Of a DNA stretch of 64,000 nucleotides, positions 24,660 to 34,256 are shown in pieces. Source of the DNA: Hyphodiscus hymeniophilus. Taxonomy: Eukaryota; Ascomycota; Leotiomycetes; Helotiales; Hyphodiscaceae. The DNA lies in assembly GCA_016508695.1 (NCBI GenBank), contig VNKQ01000007.1, forward strand, positions 62,001 to 126,000, given 5' to 3'. A program made the translations under genes and the position numbers. How positions within the stretch are numbered: the first letter of the stretch is position 1; each line of letters opens with the position of its first letter. Under the pieces are notes generated by a model. The model had not been told where the DNA came from, made no database searches, and was given only the letters and a program-made list of their open reading frames with translations.

Positions 24660-26029
24660 TCATGAGCGGATCTTCTTGGTAGCTCGGCCCAGTGAGCAAC
24701 CCTCTCTCTTCTTGCTTGATCTACCACCAGCTTGACTCTTGATACGGGGAAAGTTATCATACGGACTAATTCTCGCGCCTCTGCCGCTGTCGATGTGGGT
24801 GGGTGAAGCAACTACCGACTCGTCTTCGCTGTCTAAAGAATCCATGTCAACCTTCTTTGAACGAAGGGTTCTGACAGTAGTCGGTGGGGTGGCGGGAGCG
24901 ACTGGGGCGAATCTGGCGGGCTTTGGGGTAGCAACATCTTCATCGACTTCCATACCATGGGGCTCCTCGATGTCAGTGATGGCTTCTTCCTCATCCTCGG
25001 TGACTTCGGATCGCTTCTCCTTGGCTTCGGTCTGATGAGGAGTTGGAAATAGAAGACGGGGCTTGATGGATGAACGAGTGAGGGGTCGGCGAAGGTTGGG
25101 TTCGACCATTTGGGCAAGCTCATCATCATCATCAGAATTGACCTCGTCCTCAGATCCTTCCTCGCCGAATTTGCGGAACACTTTCTTGCCTCGACTGCCA
25201 AAGTGAATTAGTACAATTATCAAAAAAGTGAATATGACACAACTTACAAGACATAAACCAAGCCATCTTTGCGGTGTTCAACTTCATCGGCAGGCAATTC
25301 TCCTTCGCCAGGTACGTTGATCTTTCTACGCTTGCTTGCACGCTTCGTAGGCTCGGGGGCGGTGCTACTTGAGCCGTAGAAAGGGTTGGACGTGCTCGTA
25401 TCGGCTTCAGGAACTCGGTCATGAGAGTCGGTGTAGATGTGAATAGGTTGGCCGTTATCTTCAGCTTCGAAACTGTTCATAGTAAAACCCTTGTACTTCT
25501 TACGACCCTTCTTTGGTGTTGGCATGACCTCATCAGCAGGCTCAGCGCGGATTGGGAAGAGGTTGCGAGCAATGGCATTGACACCGGTGTTGGTCTCGGA
25601 GCGCTTCTTTGGCGTCTTGTTTGGTGTAGGCAAAAGCGAGTTATTGCGAGCAGCGGTTGCTGGATTGTGATCAATCTTGCGTTGGGGTTCGGGGGTTGGC
25701 AGACCAAGAGCTACAGCTGCAGAAGCAGCACTTTGAGAACTCAAAGCGCCAGAGACTCTGCGGCCGCCCATGTTGGGAGATGTTCTTGGGGTCTGTTTTT
25801 TGGACGCTGTAGGAGGTGAGGATGGAGGTGAAGTGTTGGCGGCTTTGTTGGAAGATCTTGAAGATGTAGGCGGAGGAGTTCTGGTAGCCCGCAAGCGTTG
25901 TGCAGATACACGACTTGACTTTCTTGGAGAGTAGGGCTGGTAGTCGTCGTCGAGACCAAATCGCGGTGTTTGTGGAGTATGAAGGGAGGATGGAGGTGGA
26001 GGAGTCGTGGTGCGCAAGTCGGTCGTCAT
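24660..26029 (-). CDS. Uncharacterised nuclear-type protein rich in SP/TP sites
   Basis: I do not recognise a named domain. Exons 26029-25248 and 25194-24660 give 438 residues. The 53-nt intron (GTAAGT, CTAAT branch, GGCAG) fuses GLVYV to FRGKKVFRKF, a continuous basic/aromatic block that looks conserved. The start at 26029 (MTTDLRTTTPPPPSS) is the first ATG; codons upstream in frame lack one. Features: many S/T-P sites (PSSPPTASK, LPTPNKTPKK, MPTPKKGRKK) suiting cyclin-dependent or MAP kinase targets, several basic clusters (KRASKRRK, KKREG, ATKKIRS) suggesting nuclear import, an ARNLFP segment, then acidic stretches and LTRSSIKPRLLFP. The layout suggests a disordered, phosphorylated cell-cycle or chromatin regulator, but that is inference. 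It is divergent from DUO1 with 464 bp between starts. Confidence 0.8.
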
Positions 26030-26493
26030 GATGGACGCAATATTCACTTGAGTATCAAGAGTAAGCGACTCAACAATTTCTTGATGACTTCACTTTTCAC
26101 CGATGTGGATAATTCGGATCGCTTGAAAGTTATAATCGCTGGTGACGACCGGATTCCAGGATCCAAGGGAGGACGAGATTGGGCGTCGAGCTTGACGATT
26201 GTGTTGAGCAGTTCGGTTTTTGTGAAGCAATAATTGTCAACGGTGAATAAAATGCAGACGGCAATGCAAACAGTGAATGGCAAGTAAACAATGCGGTGGT
26301 TGGTTGTGCGGAAAATAATGAGGTCGTCAACAACTGAGGTGGCTGGTATTGAAAAGAGTGGCTGTTAGTGCGGCTACTGCACTGGCAAGTCCGTGCACCA
26401 AACACGCCCTACGAAGATACAACTTTACGCGTTCCGAATTAGGACGTCTGTTGATTGCGATTCAAGACATACTACGACATCAATTCTTGAACA
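26030..26493. promoter_or_regulatory. Divergent promoter region between SP/TP-rich protein gene and DUO1
   Basis: 464 bp between the two start codons on opposite strands. No gene or clear factor site identified. Confidence 0.45.
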
Positions 26494-27247
26494 ATGGTCA
26501 CTCCAGATATCGAAAAGTTAGATCTGTCAGACTCAGATACAGAGGATCTGTTTGCGTCTCCGTCTCGCGCATCAAAACCTGCTCAGAAATCCACGAAACC
26601 AACAGAGCCTGCCCCGCGCAAAGAGGAATCAAAATACGATGCCGAGCAAGCGCGCGATGCTTCTTTACAGAGGGAATTGGAGAGTGTGCGGAGTATCAAT
26701 GATGTGATAGAAGGAGTTGTCAACAGTCTCGAATGCGCCAAGGGAAATATGGATGTGAGAAGCTCGTTGAAACCACAAATACTTTGTACTGATGGATATC
26801 CAGACCGTTTCGCGCACAGTATCATCCGCCTCTACGCTTCTTAATACATGGATTCGGATCCTATCACAAACGGAACATAATCAGCGATTGATATTAAATC
26901 CCAACTGGAAAGGTGCAAGCGCGGACCTTGCGGATATGGAGAATGAGGTGGTACTGAAGGCGCAAGCGTCTGAGAGGAGAGCTGCTGAGGAAGAGAGAAG
27001 GAGAGAAGACGCGCGGCGCAGGGCGGAGGACGAGGAAAGGCAGCGGCAAGCCGGCACTACCGTACGAGGAGCCAGAGGTACAAGGGGTAGAGGTAGAGGA
27101 GGACGCGGTATTAGTGGTACTGGTTATGTCGCTGGTGGTTCAAATAGCACAACCAGCAGTCGAGGTACATCGCAAAATGGAAGAGGTGGGACCAGTATTG
27201 GAAGGGGGTTTGGGAGTGTGAGGGGCAAGGCAAGAGGCGTACGATGA
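26494..27247 (+). CDS. DUO1: DASH/Dam1 complex subunit Duo1
   Basis: Component of the fungal outer-kinetochore DASH ring that couples chromosomes to spindle microtubules. Exons 26494-26754 and 26804-27247 give 234 residues. The 49-nt intron (GTGAGA, ACTGAT branch, TCCAG) joins ...CAKGNMD to TVSRTVSSAS in phase 0. That rebuilds the Duo1 signature: a helix with RDASLQRELESVRSINDVIEG, then TLLNTWIRILSQTEHNQRL and NPNWKGASADLADME. A charged RRAAEEERRREDARRRAEDEER coiled coil follows, then a Gly/Arg-rich RGRGG tail (about residues 180-234). The tail is low-complexity, as often in filamentous-fungal versions. The 3' end is convergent with the RNase H2 subunit gene, 113 bp away. Confidence 0.93.
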
Positions 27248-27360
27248 ATCATGATATCATTGCTACAGTATCCTACAAATGACCCAATACCCAAGACGTT
27301 CGCCGTATCCAGACATGGTTCCTCACCTCCCATTCAAAACGCCAATTATGCCAGTATTCT

Positions 27361-28671
27361 TCAGACTTTCTTTTTGAAGAAGTCACTCATCTTCTTCATC
27401 CCACTCACGTTAACTTTCTTTAGATCCCTTACACCTCTACTTTCGCCAGCTTTCTTTCGCTTTTCTTCCTCGTCCTTCTTCTGCTTCTTTTCAGCTCGCG
27501 ACTCCAAACCTTCATCATCTTCATTCATCGATCGTTTCCTCGAGTAATCGCCAAGTGACCTTGCGGCTACGGCTTCTTGTCTTAGTTTGGCGAGATGTGC
27601 GAGATAGGTGTCCAATGGCGCAAAGTCAACGGAAAAGGATTGACATATGAGCAACTTCTTGAGGGCTTCGGTGAGATGAGGAGCCAGGTAAGCCGAAAAG
27701 ATGAAGAATAGTGCTGTCCGAAGACGTAGAAGATCTGCAACTCCTTCTGGTGCATTGATCGGTGGTAGAGTTATCCTGGGGGTTGGAATGTTTTCGGAGA
27801 ACGAGGTCGCCGCCGTTGAAGCCTCCGAGAAAGAAGTTGCGGCTGTCGACGTGCTATTTTGAGTATCTGGTGTTTCCGCGGGAGTCGTTATTCCAACATG
27901 TCCTCGCACAGGGTCTTCCTCGTTCACTAGCTCAGATAGAAAACTTTGATCTCTCTTAATACTCAGCATTGGTACCTCCAGCGCTTTCCTTATCAATTTC
28001 TCCTCCATGCTCGCTGGTAATCCACTGGCACACATCTTCTTTGCCTTCCTCAATAACTCGTCGAGCAGCTTGCCTTCATTCAGCCGGTACATGGTCTCGT
28101 CTCCCGCGTCAACTGTATCACATACCACCGCCATTCGGGTTTCCAATCTCGTCCGCAAGCCTTCAATTCTCACTAGGCTACTCAGCTGTGGAGAAGCAGT
28201 TGTCACTCTTTCGAGGTAGTCATCGCCAGCCAGGAACAACTTCTTCGCTGATTCGGAGCTGATCGATTTAGGACGTGGAGCCAGAGCCGGCAATAGGATG
28301 AAGATAGGATCAATTTGCGTCGCAATGTACAGATCTGCTGCTTTTGAAACAAAACCCTTAGCTTTGTCTTCCTTTCCTCCCTCTTCATCTTGGGGATCTA
28401 ACAGCCAACTTCGAGGCGTTGTCTTCGGTGCTGCTACTCTGGTAAACTCGTAGATCCCTCGTTCTGGACAAATCAAGTATCTGTCCTCCTCTTCATATCT
28501 TGAGTTCTCAATTGATACAATTCGAGCTTCCGGGCTTGCATCTTTGGGCAGGATAAAAAGATGTGGAGGGTTCGTCGATTCGGGCGCCAATTCTATTTTT
28601 GGAGTTACTGATTTCGCAGATTCAGTTGCCTGTGCCACCGTCTTCGTTGTTCCTTTCGTCCTCGTCTTCAT
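27361..28671 (-). CDS. RNH202: Ribonuclease H2 subunit B (Ydr279/Rnh202 family)
   Basis: Non-catalytic subunit of RNase H2, which removes ribonucleotides from DNA and RNA from RNA-DNA hybrids in the nucleus. Single exon, 436 residues; the first ATG in frame is at 28671 (MKTRTKGT). The N-terminal triple-barrel region includes HLFILPKDASPEARIVSI and DRYLICPERGIYEFTRV. The following winged-helix region includes SWLLDPQ, GFVSKAADLYIATQIDPIFILLPAL, FLAGDDYLERV and LLDELLRKAKKM. The C-terminus is lysine-rich (KKQKKDEEEKRKK) and ends in KKMSDFFKKKV, which resembles a PCNA-interacting PIP box (M/S..FF) as known for RNase H2B in animals. The last point is read from the sequence and not tested. It lies divergent from MCM10 with 408 bp between starts. 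Confidence 0.9.
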   Translation of the reverse strand: MKTRTKGTTKTVAQATESAKSVTPKIELAPESTNPPHLFILPKDASPEARIVSIENSRYEEEDRYLICPERGIYEFTRVAAPKTTPRSWLLDPQDEEGGKEDKAKGFVSKAADLYIATQIDPIFILLPALAPRPKSISSESAKKLFLAGDDYLERVTTASPQLSSLVRIEGLRTRLETRMAVVCDTVDAGDETMYRLNEGKLLDELLRKAKKMCASGLPASMEEKLIRKALEVPMLSIKRDQSFLSELVNEEDPVRGHVGITTPAETPDTQNSTSTAATSFSEASTAATSFSENIPTPRITLPPINAPEGVADLLRLRTALFFIFSAYLAPHLTEALKKLLICQSFSVDFAPLDTYLAHLAKLRQEAVAARSLGDYSRKRSMNEDDEGLESRAEKKQKKDEEEKRKKAGESRGVRDLKKVNVSGMKKMSDFFKKKV

Positions 28672-29079
28672 TTCATCCACAAACCCTGGTGTTGAGTTGG
28701 TAAATTGTCTAATCGCTAAAGTGACTTTTGGCTGATGGAATTGCTTTCGGCAGTCGCGTCGACGCGGCCGAGCGTATCAATTTCGCGTTTGAAAGCCGAG
28801 ACAGAAAGTGCATTGTACAACGTCTAGAATTGAGGCCAGCTCGTCGTCCCTGCAGGCTGAAACCCTTACTTGTACCAATCGCCTACCTCGAATGCCGGTA
28901 TCTTGTATTCGTTTCATTCCTGCTCGGCATTAATTAAGGATCATATACCCTCACCTCCCCCTGTAATATATTGGCATGGATTCACGATAAACAACACCAT
29001 AGGTTTTTCGAAAAGGGAGAGCATCATAAGCAAATGGCCAGCAGAAACCGATATGTCACAGCGTAGGGAATGCCCATGA
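28672..29079. promoter_or_regulatory. Divergent promoter region between RNH202 and MCM10
   Basis: About 400 bp between two genes for DNA replication and repair. It includes a CTGAC-N9-CAG acceptor-like context reaching into the MCM10 start. No specific cell-cycle box was identified with confidence. Confidence 0.4.
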
Positions 29080-31485
29080 ATGTTCAGACTGGTAGCTGAC
29101 AACAGTACAGCGACCGAAACTCACTGGCCACCGAGATCTCCTCATGAAGCCCTTTTAAGCACACCAGGAGGCCGAGATAGATTGCGACGACTCCAAGAGC
29201 GCGTCTCTCCTTCTCCATCTCCCATCAAGCGCTCGAAATCGAGCGCCTCCATTAGGGATCGGGCTAGAAAACAATTACATGCGGACATGGATATAGCCGA
29301 CGAAGATGATGAGGACGACGATGAGGAGACTCTACAACTACAATTGCAGGAAATACAGGCGCGACTGAAGCTGAAGAAGCTGCAAAAGAAGGCAGCGCAG
29401 ACTTCTGATACGGAGAAGGAGATCAACAGGGCTGGTTCCACCCCTCTTCCAAGAGCAAACTCTGTCGTGGCGAGTCGTGCACAATCTCGAAGATCAGGAC
29501 TGAGGGAAGAGAGGCTGCACAAGTCGAAGTCTCAGAACAGCATTCACGTTCCCGTCTCTCCCGTAAAACGGACCCAAGCATCTAACCTCCCTCGGTCGCC
29601 GCAAAGGGTACTTCTGGGTATCGACAAGGGCTTGAAAGGAAGCGATATATCATTGAAGCGAGCACCAAGTTTCAGAAAGGATGATGCCTCCCAAAAGACA
29701 AACCTTTTGGGCCCCTTTCTCCAAAGAACTGCCTCTCAGGCCAGCAGTCGAGTCCCTGGTCATACAAGCGTGCAAGATGACCGGCCGCTGTCATTCAGCG
29801 AAAGAATGGCTGCTATGAAGAAGCAGGACAAGGACAGTCAGGAGAGAGATTTGCGTATCAAAAAAAACCGAAGCATGGCTTTCGATGTGGATCATGCGAA
29901 AATGCAAAATCTAAAGGATACAGCGGTGGAGTATCCAGATGCTCGACCAAAAGCACCAGAATTCAGCAGAGATGAGGTCCTTCAATCGTTTAGCAAGCCG
30001 AGTGGGAGTTTACCTCGAAACACGCCTACACCAGGCCTTCAGTCTGCGATGCGGAAGACAAGCAACTCGACAGCTACGGCCACAGCTTCAGCAGAGTCTG
30101 TATTGACAAAAGCGGGCAACATTCCTATCCCAAGGGTCGCCAGGTTACAGAAGAAACCGGGTGAGCTAACCGATGCGGAAGCCTCCCAATTCGAACCATA
30201 CTCTTCACTTCATCTTTCCAGACGCATCATCCCGCACAAAGACCTCGCTCGAACCCTCACCAGCAAGAAGCCCTTCGTCATCCCGGATCTCCTACGGACC
30301 GTCAAAGGTCCTGACTTCTCTGGTCCAGACGTGGAAGAGGATGTTGTTGTCTTCGCCATCGTAGCTCAAAAGTCCGAGCCGCGGGCACACGCCCAGAACG
30401 GCAAGAACGACAAACGGGGAAAGTACATGGTGATGGGACTTACGGATCTGAAGTGGGAGCTCGATCTATTCCTCTTCGACTCGGCATTCGAGAAGCTATG
30501 GAAGCTCACCGTGGGGACGATCATCGCGATCCTGAACCCGGGGTTCATGCCCCCGCCCCGAGGAAGGGCAGACACTGGGAAGTTCAGCTTGTCGCTGAAC
30601 TCGAACTCTGAGGCCGTCCTCGAGATCGGCACGGCGAGGGATCTGGGCTTCTGCAAGAGCGTCAAGAAGGACGGCAAGACGTGCACCGCGTGGGTCGACA
30701 GGCGCCACACCGAGTTCTGCGACTTCCACGTCAACGAGACGCTCAAGAAGACGCACGCGAGCCGCATGGAGGTCAACACGATGAACTTCGGCTTCAGAGC
30801 CAACGGCGAGAAGAAGCACAACACCCGAGACATGACCGGGCACTACAAGCGTCAGAAGGAGGCCGAGGAGGCCAAGAGGACGAGGTATGACGCCGAGAGC
30901 CACTCGCAGATCTTCATCAGCAAGCGCAGCGCCGCGAGCCTGCTCGACGACGCGGACTACGACCCCGATGCCTTCCACCGCGGGAGCACGAAGGAGGAGC
31001 GCATGAACCGGCGCGTCCTGGAGAAGGAGAAGGAGCGCGAGCTGGAGAGGAAGCTGGCCGGAATGGGCAGCGGCGCCGGTGCCGACTACGCCAGAAAACG
31101 GGTCACGTCCCCGTCGTCGTCGCAGCAGGTCGATCTCAGCGGCAGTAATCAGGACGCCGAACCGCCCCCCGACGCCGCTGCGTTGGGGTTGCTGGATGGA
31201 AAGGCCAGCGACGTGCAACTCAGCCCCATCAAGCGGAAACGCGCCCATACGACGTTGAGCTCGGCGGCTGTGGGGTGGGGTGGGAATCTCTCAAAGGAGC
31301 TGGGTAGGATGAAGGATGGGGAGAGCCTTCAGCCCATTAAGAAGAAGACGAGATTCGTGACGGAAAGGGGGATCAGGGAGGCGGGCCGTGAGAGTATTGG
31401 CGGCGACGCTGTCAAGGCTGCTGCGAGTACCCTCCTCAATGATGATAATGATGATGATGACGATCTGGAGATCACAAAGGATTGA
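29080..31485 (+). CDS. MCM10: DNA replication factor Mcm10
   Basis: Links the MCM2-7 helicase to polymerase alpha at origins. The uninterrupted frame is 801 residues. After an N-terminal acidic and coiled-coil region (DEDDEDDDEE, LQEIQARLKLKKLQ) comes the OB-fold (about residues 370-480: PYSSLHLSRRIIPHKDLA, KPFVIPDLLRTV, KLWKLTVGTIIAILNP). The CCCH zinc finger follows (CKSVKKDGKTC..WVDRRHTEFCDFHV). The start is uncertain. ATG 29080 lies inside what may be a 48-nt intron (29063-29110, GTAGGG...CTGACAACAGTACAG). Splicing would give MSQ-P-TETHWPP from ATG 29053 and remains in frame. Base composition changes inside the gene: about 50% GC near 29941, 65% near 30661 (hand counts), with strongly G/C-ending codons from about 30230 to 31280. 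The C-terminus ends in an aspartate run (DDNDDDDD). Confidence 0.92.
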   Translation: MFRLVADNSTATETHWPPRSPHEALLSTPGGRDRLRRLQERVSPSPSPIKRSKSSASIRDRARKQLHADMDIADEDDEDDDEETLQLQLQEIQARLKLKKLQKKAAQTSDTEKEINRAGSTPLPRANSVVASRAQSRRSGLREERLHKSKSQNSIHVPVSPVKRTQASNLPRSPQRVLLGIDKGLKGSDISLKRAPSFRKDDASQKTNLLGPFLQRTASQASSRVPGHTSVQDDRPLSFSERMAAMKKQDKDSQERDLRIKKNRSMAFDVDHAKMQNLKDTAVEYPDARPKAPEFSRDEVLQSFSKPSGSLPRNTPTPGLQSAMRKTSNSTATATASAESVLTKAGNIPIPRVARLQKKPGELTDAEASQFEPYSSLHLSRRIIPHKDLARTLTSKKPFVIPDLLRTVKGPDFSGPDVEEDVVVFAIVAQKSEPRAHAQNGKNDKRGKYMVMGLTDLKWELDLFLFDSAFEKLWKLTVGTIIAILNPGFMPPPRGRADTGKFSLSLNSNSEAVLEIGTARDLGFCKSVKKDGKTCTAWVDRRHTEFCDFHVNETLKKTHASRMEVNTMNFGFRANGEKKHNTRDMTGHYKRQKEAEEAKRTRYDAESHSQIFISKRSAASLLDDADYDPDAFHRGSTKEERMNRRVLEKEKERELERKLAGMGSGAGADYARKRVTSPSSSQQVDLSGSNQDAEPPPDAAALGLLDGKASDVQLSPIKRKRAHTTLSSAAVGWGGNLSKELGRMKDGESLQPIKKKTRFVTERGIREAGRESIGGDAVKAAASTLLNDDNDDDDDLEITKD

Positions 31486-32392
31486 ACGCTGTTTTTGGAT
31501 ATTACGTTTGAGCATCAATCAGTTTATTCGATGCTAAAATAGTTATAGAAATGAATACCTCACCGCATTCATGTTCTAGCAAAAGGGATATCTCCTAAGC
31601 CCAATATCTCCATCTCAATCTCCCAGACGTGACGACCCATCAAATATAACAATATTTCTTGACCTCCCAGACTTCATACTGTATGCCAACGTTTCAACAC
31701 CAATACCATGGACCTGACCTCTACCAGACGACTTTCTGACCCTGACCGACGAACCTGACCGAGCGAAACCCTTGATGACCCGAATCTTGCAACCCATTGA
31801 CTGACCAGACAATTCTTCTACCCCAACAGCCGAACCTGTACCCAACTGACCGAAACCCTTGATGACCCGAATCTTGCAACCCATTGACTGACCAGATAAT
31901 TCTTCTACCCCAACAGCCGAACCTGTACCCAACTGACCGAAACCCTTGATGACCCTCGATGACCCGAATCTTGCAAACGCAGCGAACCACTGACCAACAA
32001 GCATCCCGACCACCTCACCATTCTCCGGGACTTCTGAGAATTGACAACACAAGAAGCCAATTCCGACGCGAACGACGACAACAGTAGTATTGACAATGAC
32101 ACTATCCCAACAACGAGACCTGCAACAGAGAAGCTGGACGATTACATCTTGATGCTTGCTCAGACGAGTAGATATCATCTGACCAGACTGGCTTGGACCT
32201 TGAGCATATTGGTAGGGGTGAGAGATTGATAGAATGGTAGTCTCAGAAGTGAGGGCGTTCTGACACTTCCGCTTTCGTCTTCCAGCCAGCCTTTCTCTCA
32301 ACCCATGCCAATAATCTCAAATTCCCCGACGGTAGCACCAAAAGTATTCTCCTGTGGGTTGAACATCGTACCGTTCCCACCTGTCCAGGACT
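31486..32392. other. Intergenic region with minisatellite
   Basis: About 0.9 kb between the 3' ends of MCM10 and the GH65 relic. It contains the 87-bp tandem repeat. The minus-strand frame 31615-32301 is open mostly because the repeat length is divisible by three; I do not support it as a gene. Confidence 0.5.
31765..31976. repeat. 87-bp direct tandem repeat, about 2.4 copies
   Basis: Copies begin at 31765, 31852 and 31939, each with GAAACCCTTGATGACC, so the period is exactly 87 bp. Copies 1 and 2 differ by about one base (AGACAATTC versus AGATAATTC). The third is partial and carries a short extra CTCGATGAC segment. Because 87 is divisible by 3, the minus strand reads as a 29-residue repeat in two open frames. 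Confidence 0.93.
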
Positions 32393-33439
32393 TCATCGCT
32401 CCGCAGCCATTGCATCCTCGATCTCCAAGAGTGCATACTTGCCGCTATACACTGGTGTTTGATCTCCCAGGACAAAGATGGTGGAGTTCCCCAGCTGCAA
32501 TGTTGGCTCTTCCTCGTCAAAGGTGAGAGGCGGCTGGTTGGGCTCGATGGTACCAACGTTGATAATGCTTGCGGGATCCAGACGTTCATCGTCGATGGAA
32601 TTAATCTCCGTGTCGTTGGTAAAGCCTACTCGGACATTCTGAGGTGGTCGAAGTCCCCAGTCAAAGCTCAGTTGCTTTACAGGCTGGGATCCGTTCACTT
32701 GAGTTGCAGTTATGTCTACTGTCAGGCTGGTCTTGTTCGTTGTCAGAGGCTGCCATTTCATCGTCGGGTTTCCGTCAGTGGCGGCTCCGGGCCAATGACC
32801 AGGGACACTCTCATTCCTGGAGGTAGTGGCCTGGCATTGCGCGAGATTACCTTGCGTAGCCACCGTATGACAGTACACATGATTCTCAATTGTACGACTT
32901 TCATTGACAGCAAGCCAGAAGAATTGAACCTCGCGGCGGCCTTCAGATGTCCCAACTTTGACAGGTACCAAGTCATTAGCATAGCGATCATGAACAACAG
33001 TGGTAATCATAGACTCAAGTCGGGTCAAGACCGTATGAGTCGTGTTCATCGTCGCACTGAAACGGGAACCCTGGCTGTAGAAGTCCGGCACCCGCAATTG
33101 GGTAGTCGGGGGTGGTAGACTGGGTGAGATGGTGAGGACGTCTTCAGTAAGATCCAATCCGAGGTACCCAAAGGTCGGGATCTGCGCAGCTCCTCCGTGG
33201 CCGGTCACAAATGGGAATGCTGGTGGTACTCCGCCGTTTCCATTGACATCGTCGTTTGGCACTTCGGACATCAAGAACCAAGGCGCTCGAAGGTATGGGA
33301 CCAGGGCAGCTAAATGGTAGCTGAACACCGAGCAGCCAGATTCACCAAATTGATTCTCGACTATGGTGTTTATGGCAAAAGTCATGGCAGGTCCGTCCGG
33401 GTTCTGCTTCTGGGTATAGTAATTGAGGTCCCTCCTCTT
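32393..33439 (-). pseudogene. 5'-truncated acid trehalase (GH65) relic, C-terminal part only
   Basis: Acid trehalases (Ath1 family, about 1000 residues) hydrolyse extracellular or vacuolar trehalose. Here only about the last 345 residues remain. They start at DLNYYTQKQNPDGPA (33439) and run through MTFAINTIVENQFG, YHLAALVPYLRAPWF, FPFVTGHGGAAQIPTFGYLGLDL and a beta-sandwich-like tail with several NxS/T sequons. The frame is open to the stop at 32393. Just upstream the frame meets a stop within 30 bases, and the preceding 800 bases hold no match to the N-terminal and catalytic (alpha/alpha)6 parts, including the expected catalytic Glu region. No start codon or signal peptide is in place. The intact C-terminal frame suggests fairly recent loss, or that the fragment is still expressed; I favour a relic. 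Confidence 0.75.
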
Positions 33440-34256
33440 TTGCTTAGGCCCATTTCATATCGAAATATTGCCGTAACGTACCTTCCGTCTCCAAGACTGT
33501 ATGATTAGGTCAGTCCAGTTCATATCAAAATGTGACCTCAACGTACCTTCCTCAAATAGAATGAATTTAAGAATCAGTTACGAAGTAGGCACTCTCAAGG
33601 CGAACTGTATGATTCTATCCGTGTTGTCTCCGTGTGTGTAGACTGGAATGGTATGCAAGCAGATATACAATAGTTGAAACCTTCAAGTAGGGAAAAGTCT
33701 GCACGTTTATAAAAGCCCAGGTTGAAGGTTGAAGCCTGTACGAAAGTATCGAGAAGATTAATACAAATATGAAAGTACAGATCAGAAATCAATGCAGAAG
33801 ATCCATCCAGTGCGTGGGATGCATGATTCTTATATTCCTTTCCAACGCACTAGCTCACTAGAGCACACAGCTTCGAGACCTAGGGTTAGCGCGTCGAGAC
33901 CTAAGATGCTCCGGAATACGTATATCCTGGACCCCAACGACCTCACAGCTACCACTGGTATCCCAATATACCTGTGGTCTAGACTTCTGGAGATCTTGGT
34001 CTGGAGCAAGATGTCGTAGCTGTTATCCTAAACGCTGGCCCAGAGGTTTGGACTTTGTATGTCGTGGTCCGGAATGATATCAAAGCCGTCATTCCAAAAT
34101 CCGGATCCAGAGTTTGGATATCTTGGTGCCCTAACCGCACAACCAAAGCGGAAAAGCATCAAGCGCAGAGCAAAATTTCAGAACGTTCCAGCCAGATATC
34201 ACACATCAGTTCATTCTCACTAGTAAGCTAAGCAGGACATAAACCACGATCTGCAT
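33440..34256. other. Gene-free segment upstream of the GH65 relic
   Basis: Where the missing 5' two-thirds of the trehalase gene would be expected there is no supported coding sequence. Two imperfect direct copies sharing TTCATATC..AAAT and AACGTACCTTCC occur near 33455-33484 and 33520-33550. No transposon ends are recognised. Confidence 0.45.

Noticed and set aside
30496..31248. 250-codon minus-strand open frame opposite MCM10
   Set aside because: It is a by-product of the high G/C third positions of MCM10 in this segment; residues are Arg/Val/Leu/Ala-biased and show no domain, and the plus strand encodes the Mcm10 zinc finger.
31615..32301. 228-codon minus frame across the minisatellite
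   Set aside because: Openness comes from the 87-bp period being divisible by three; a second frame is equally open and flanking residues look random.
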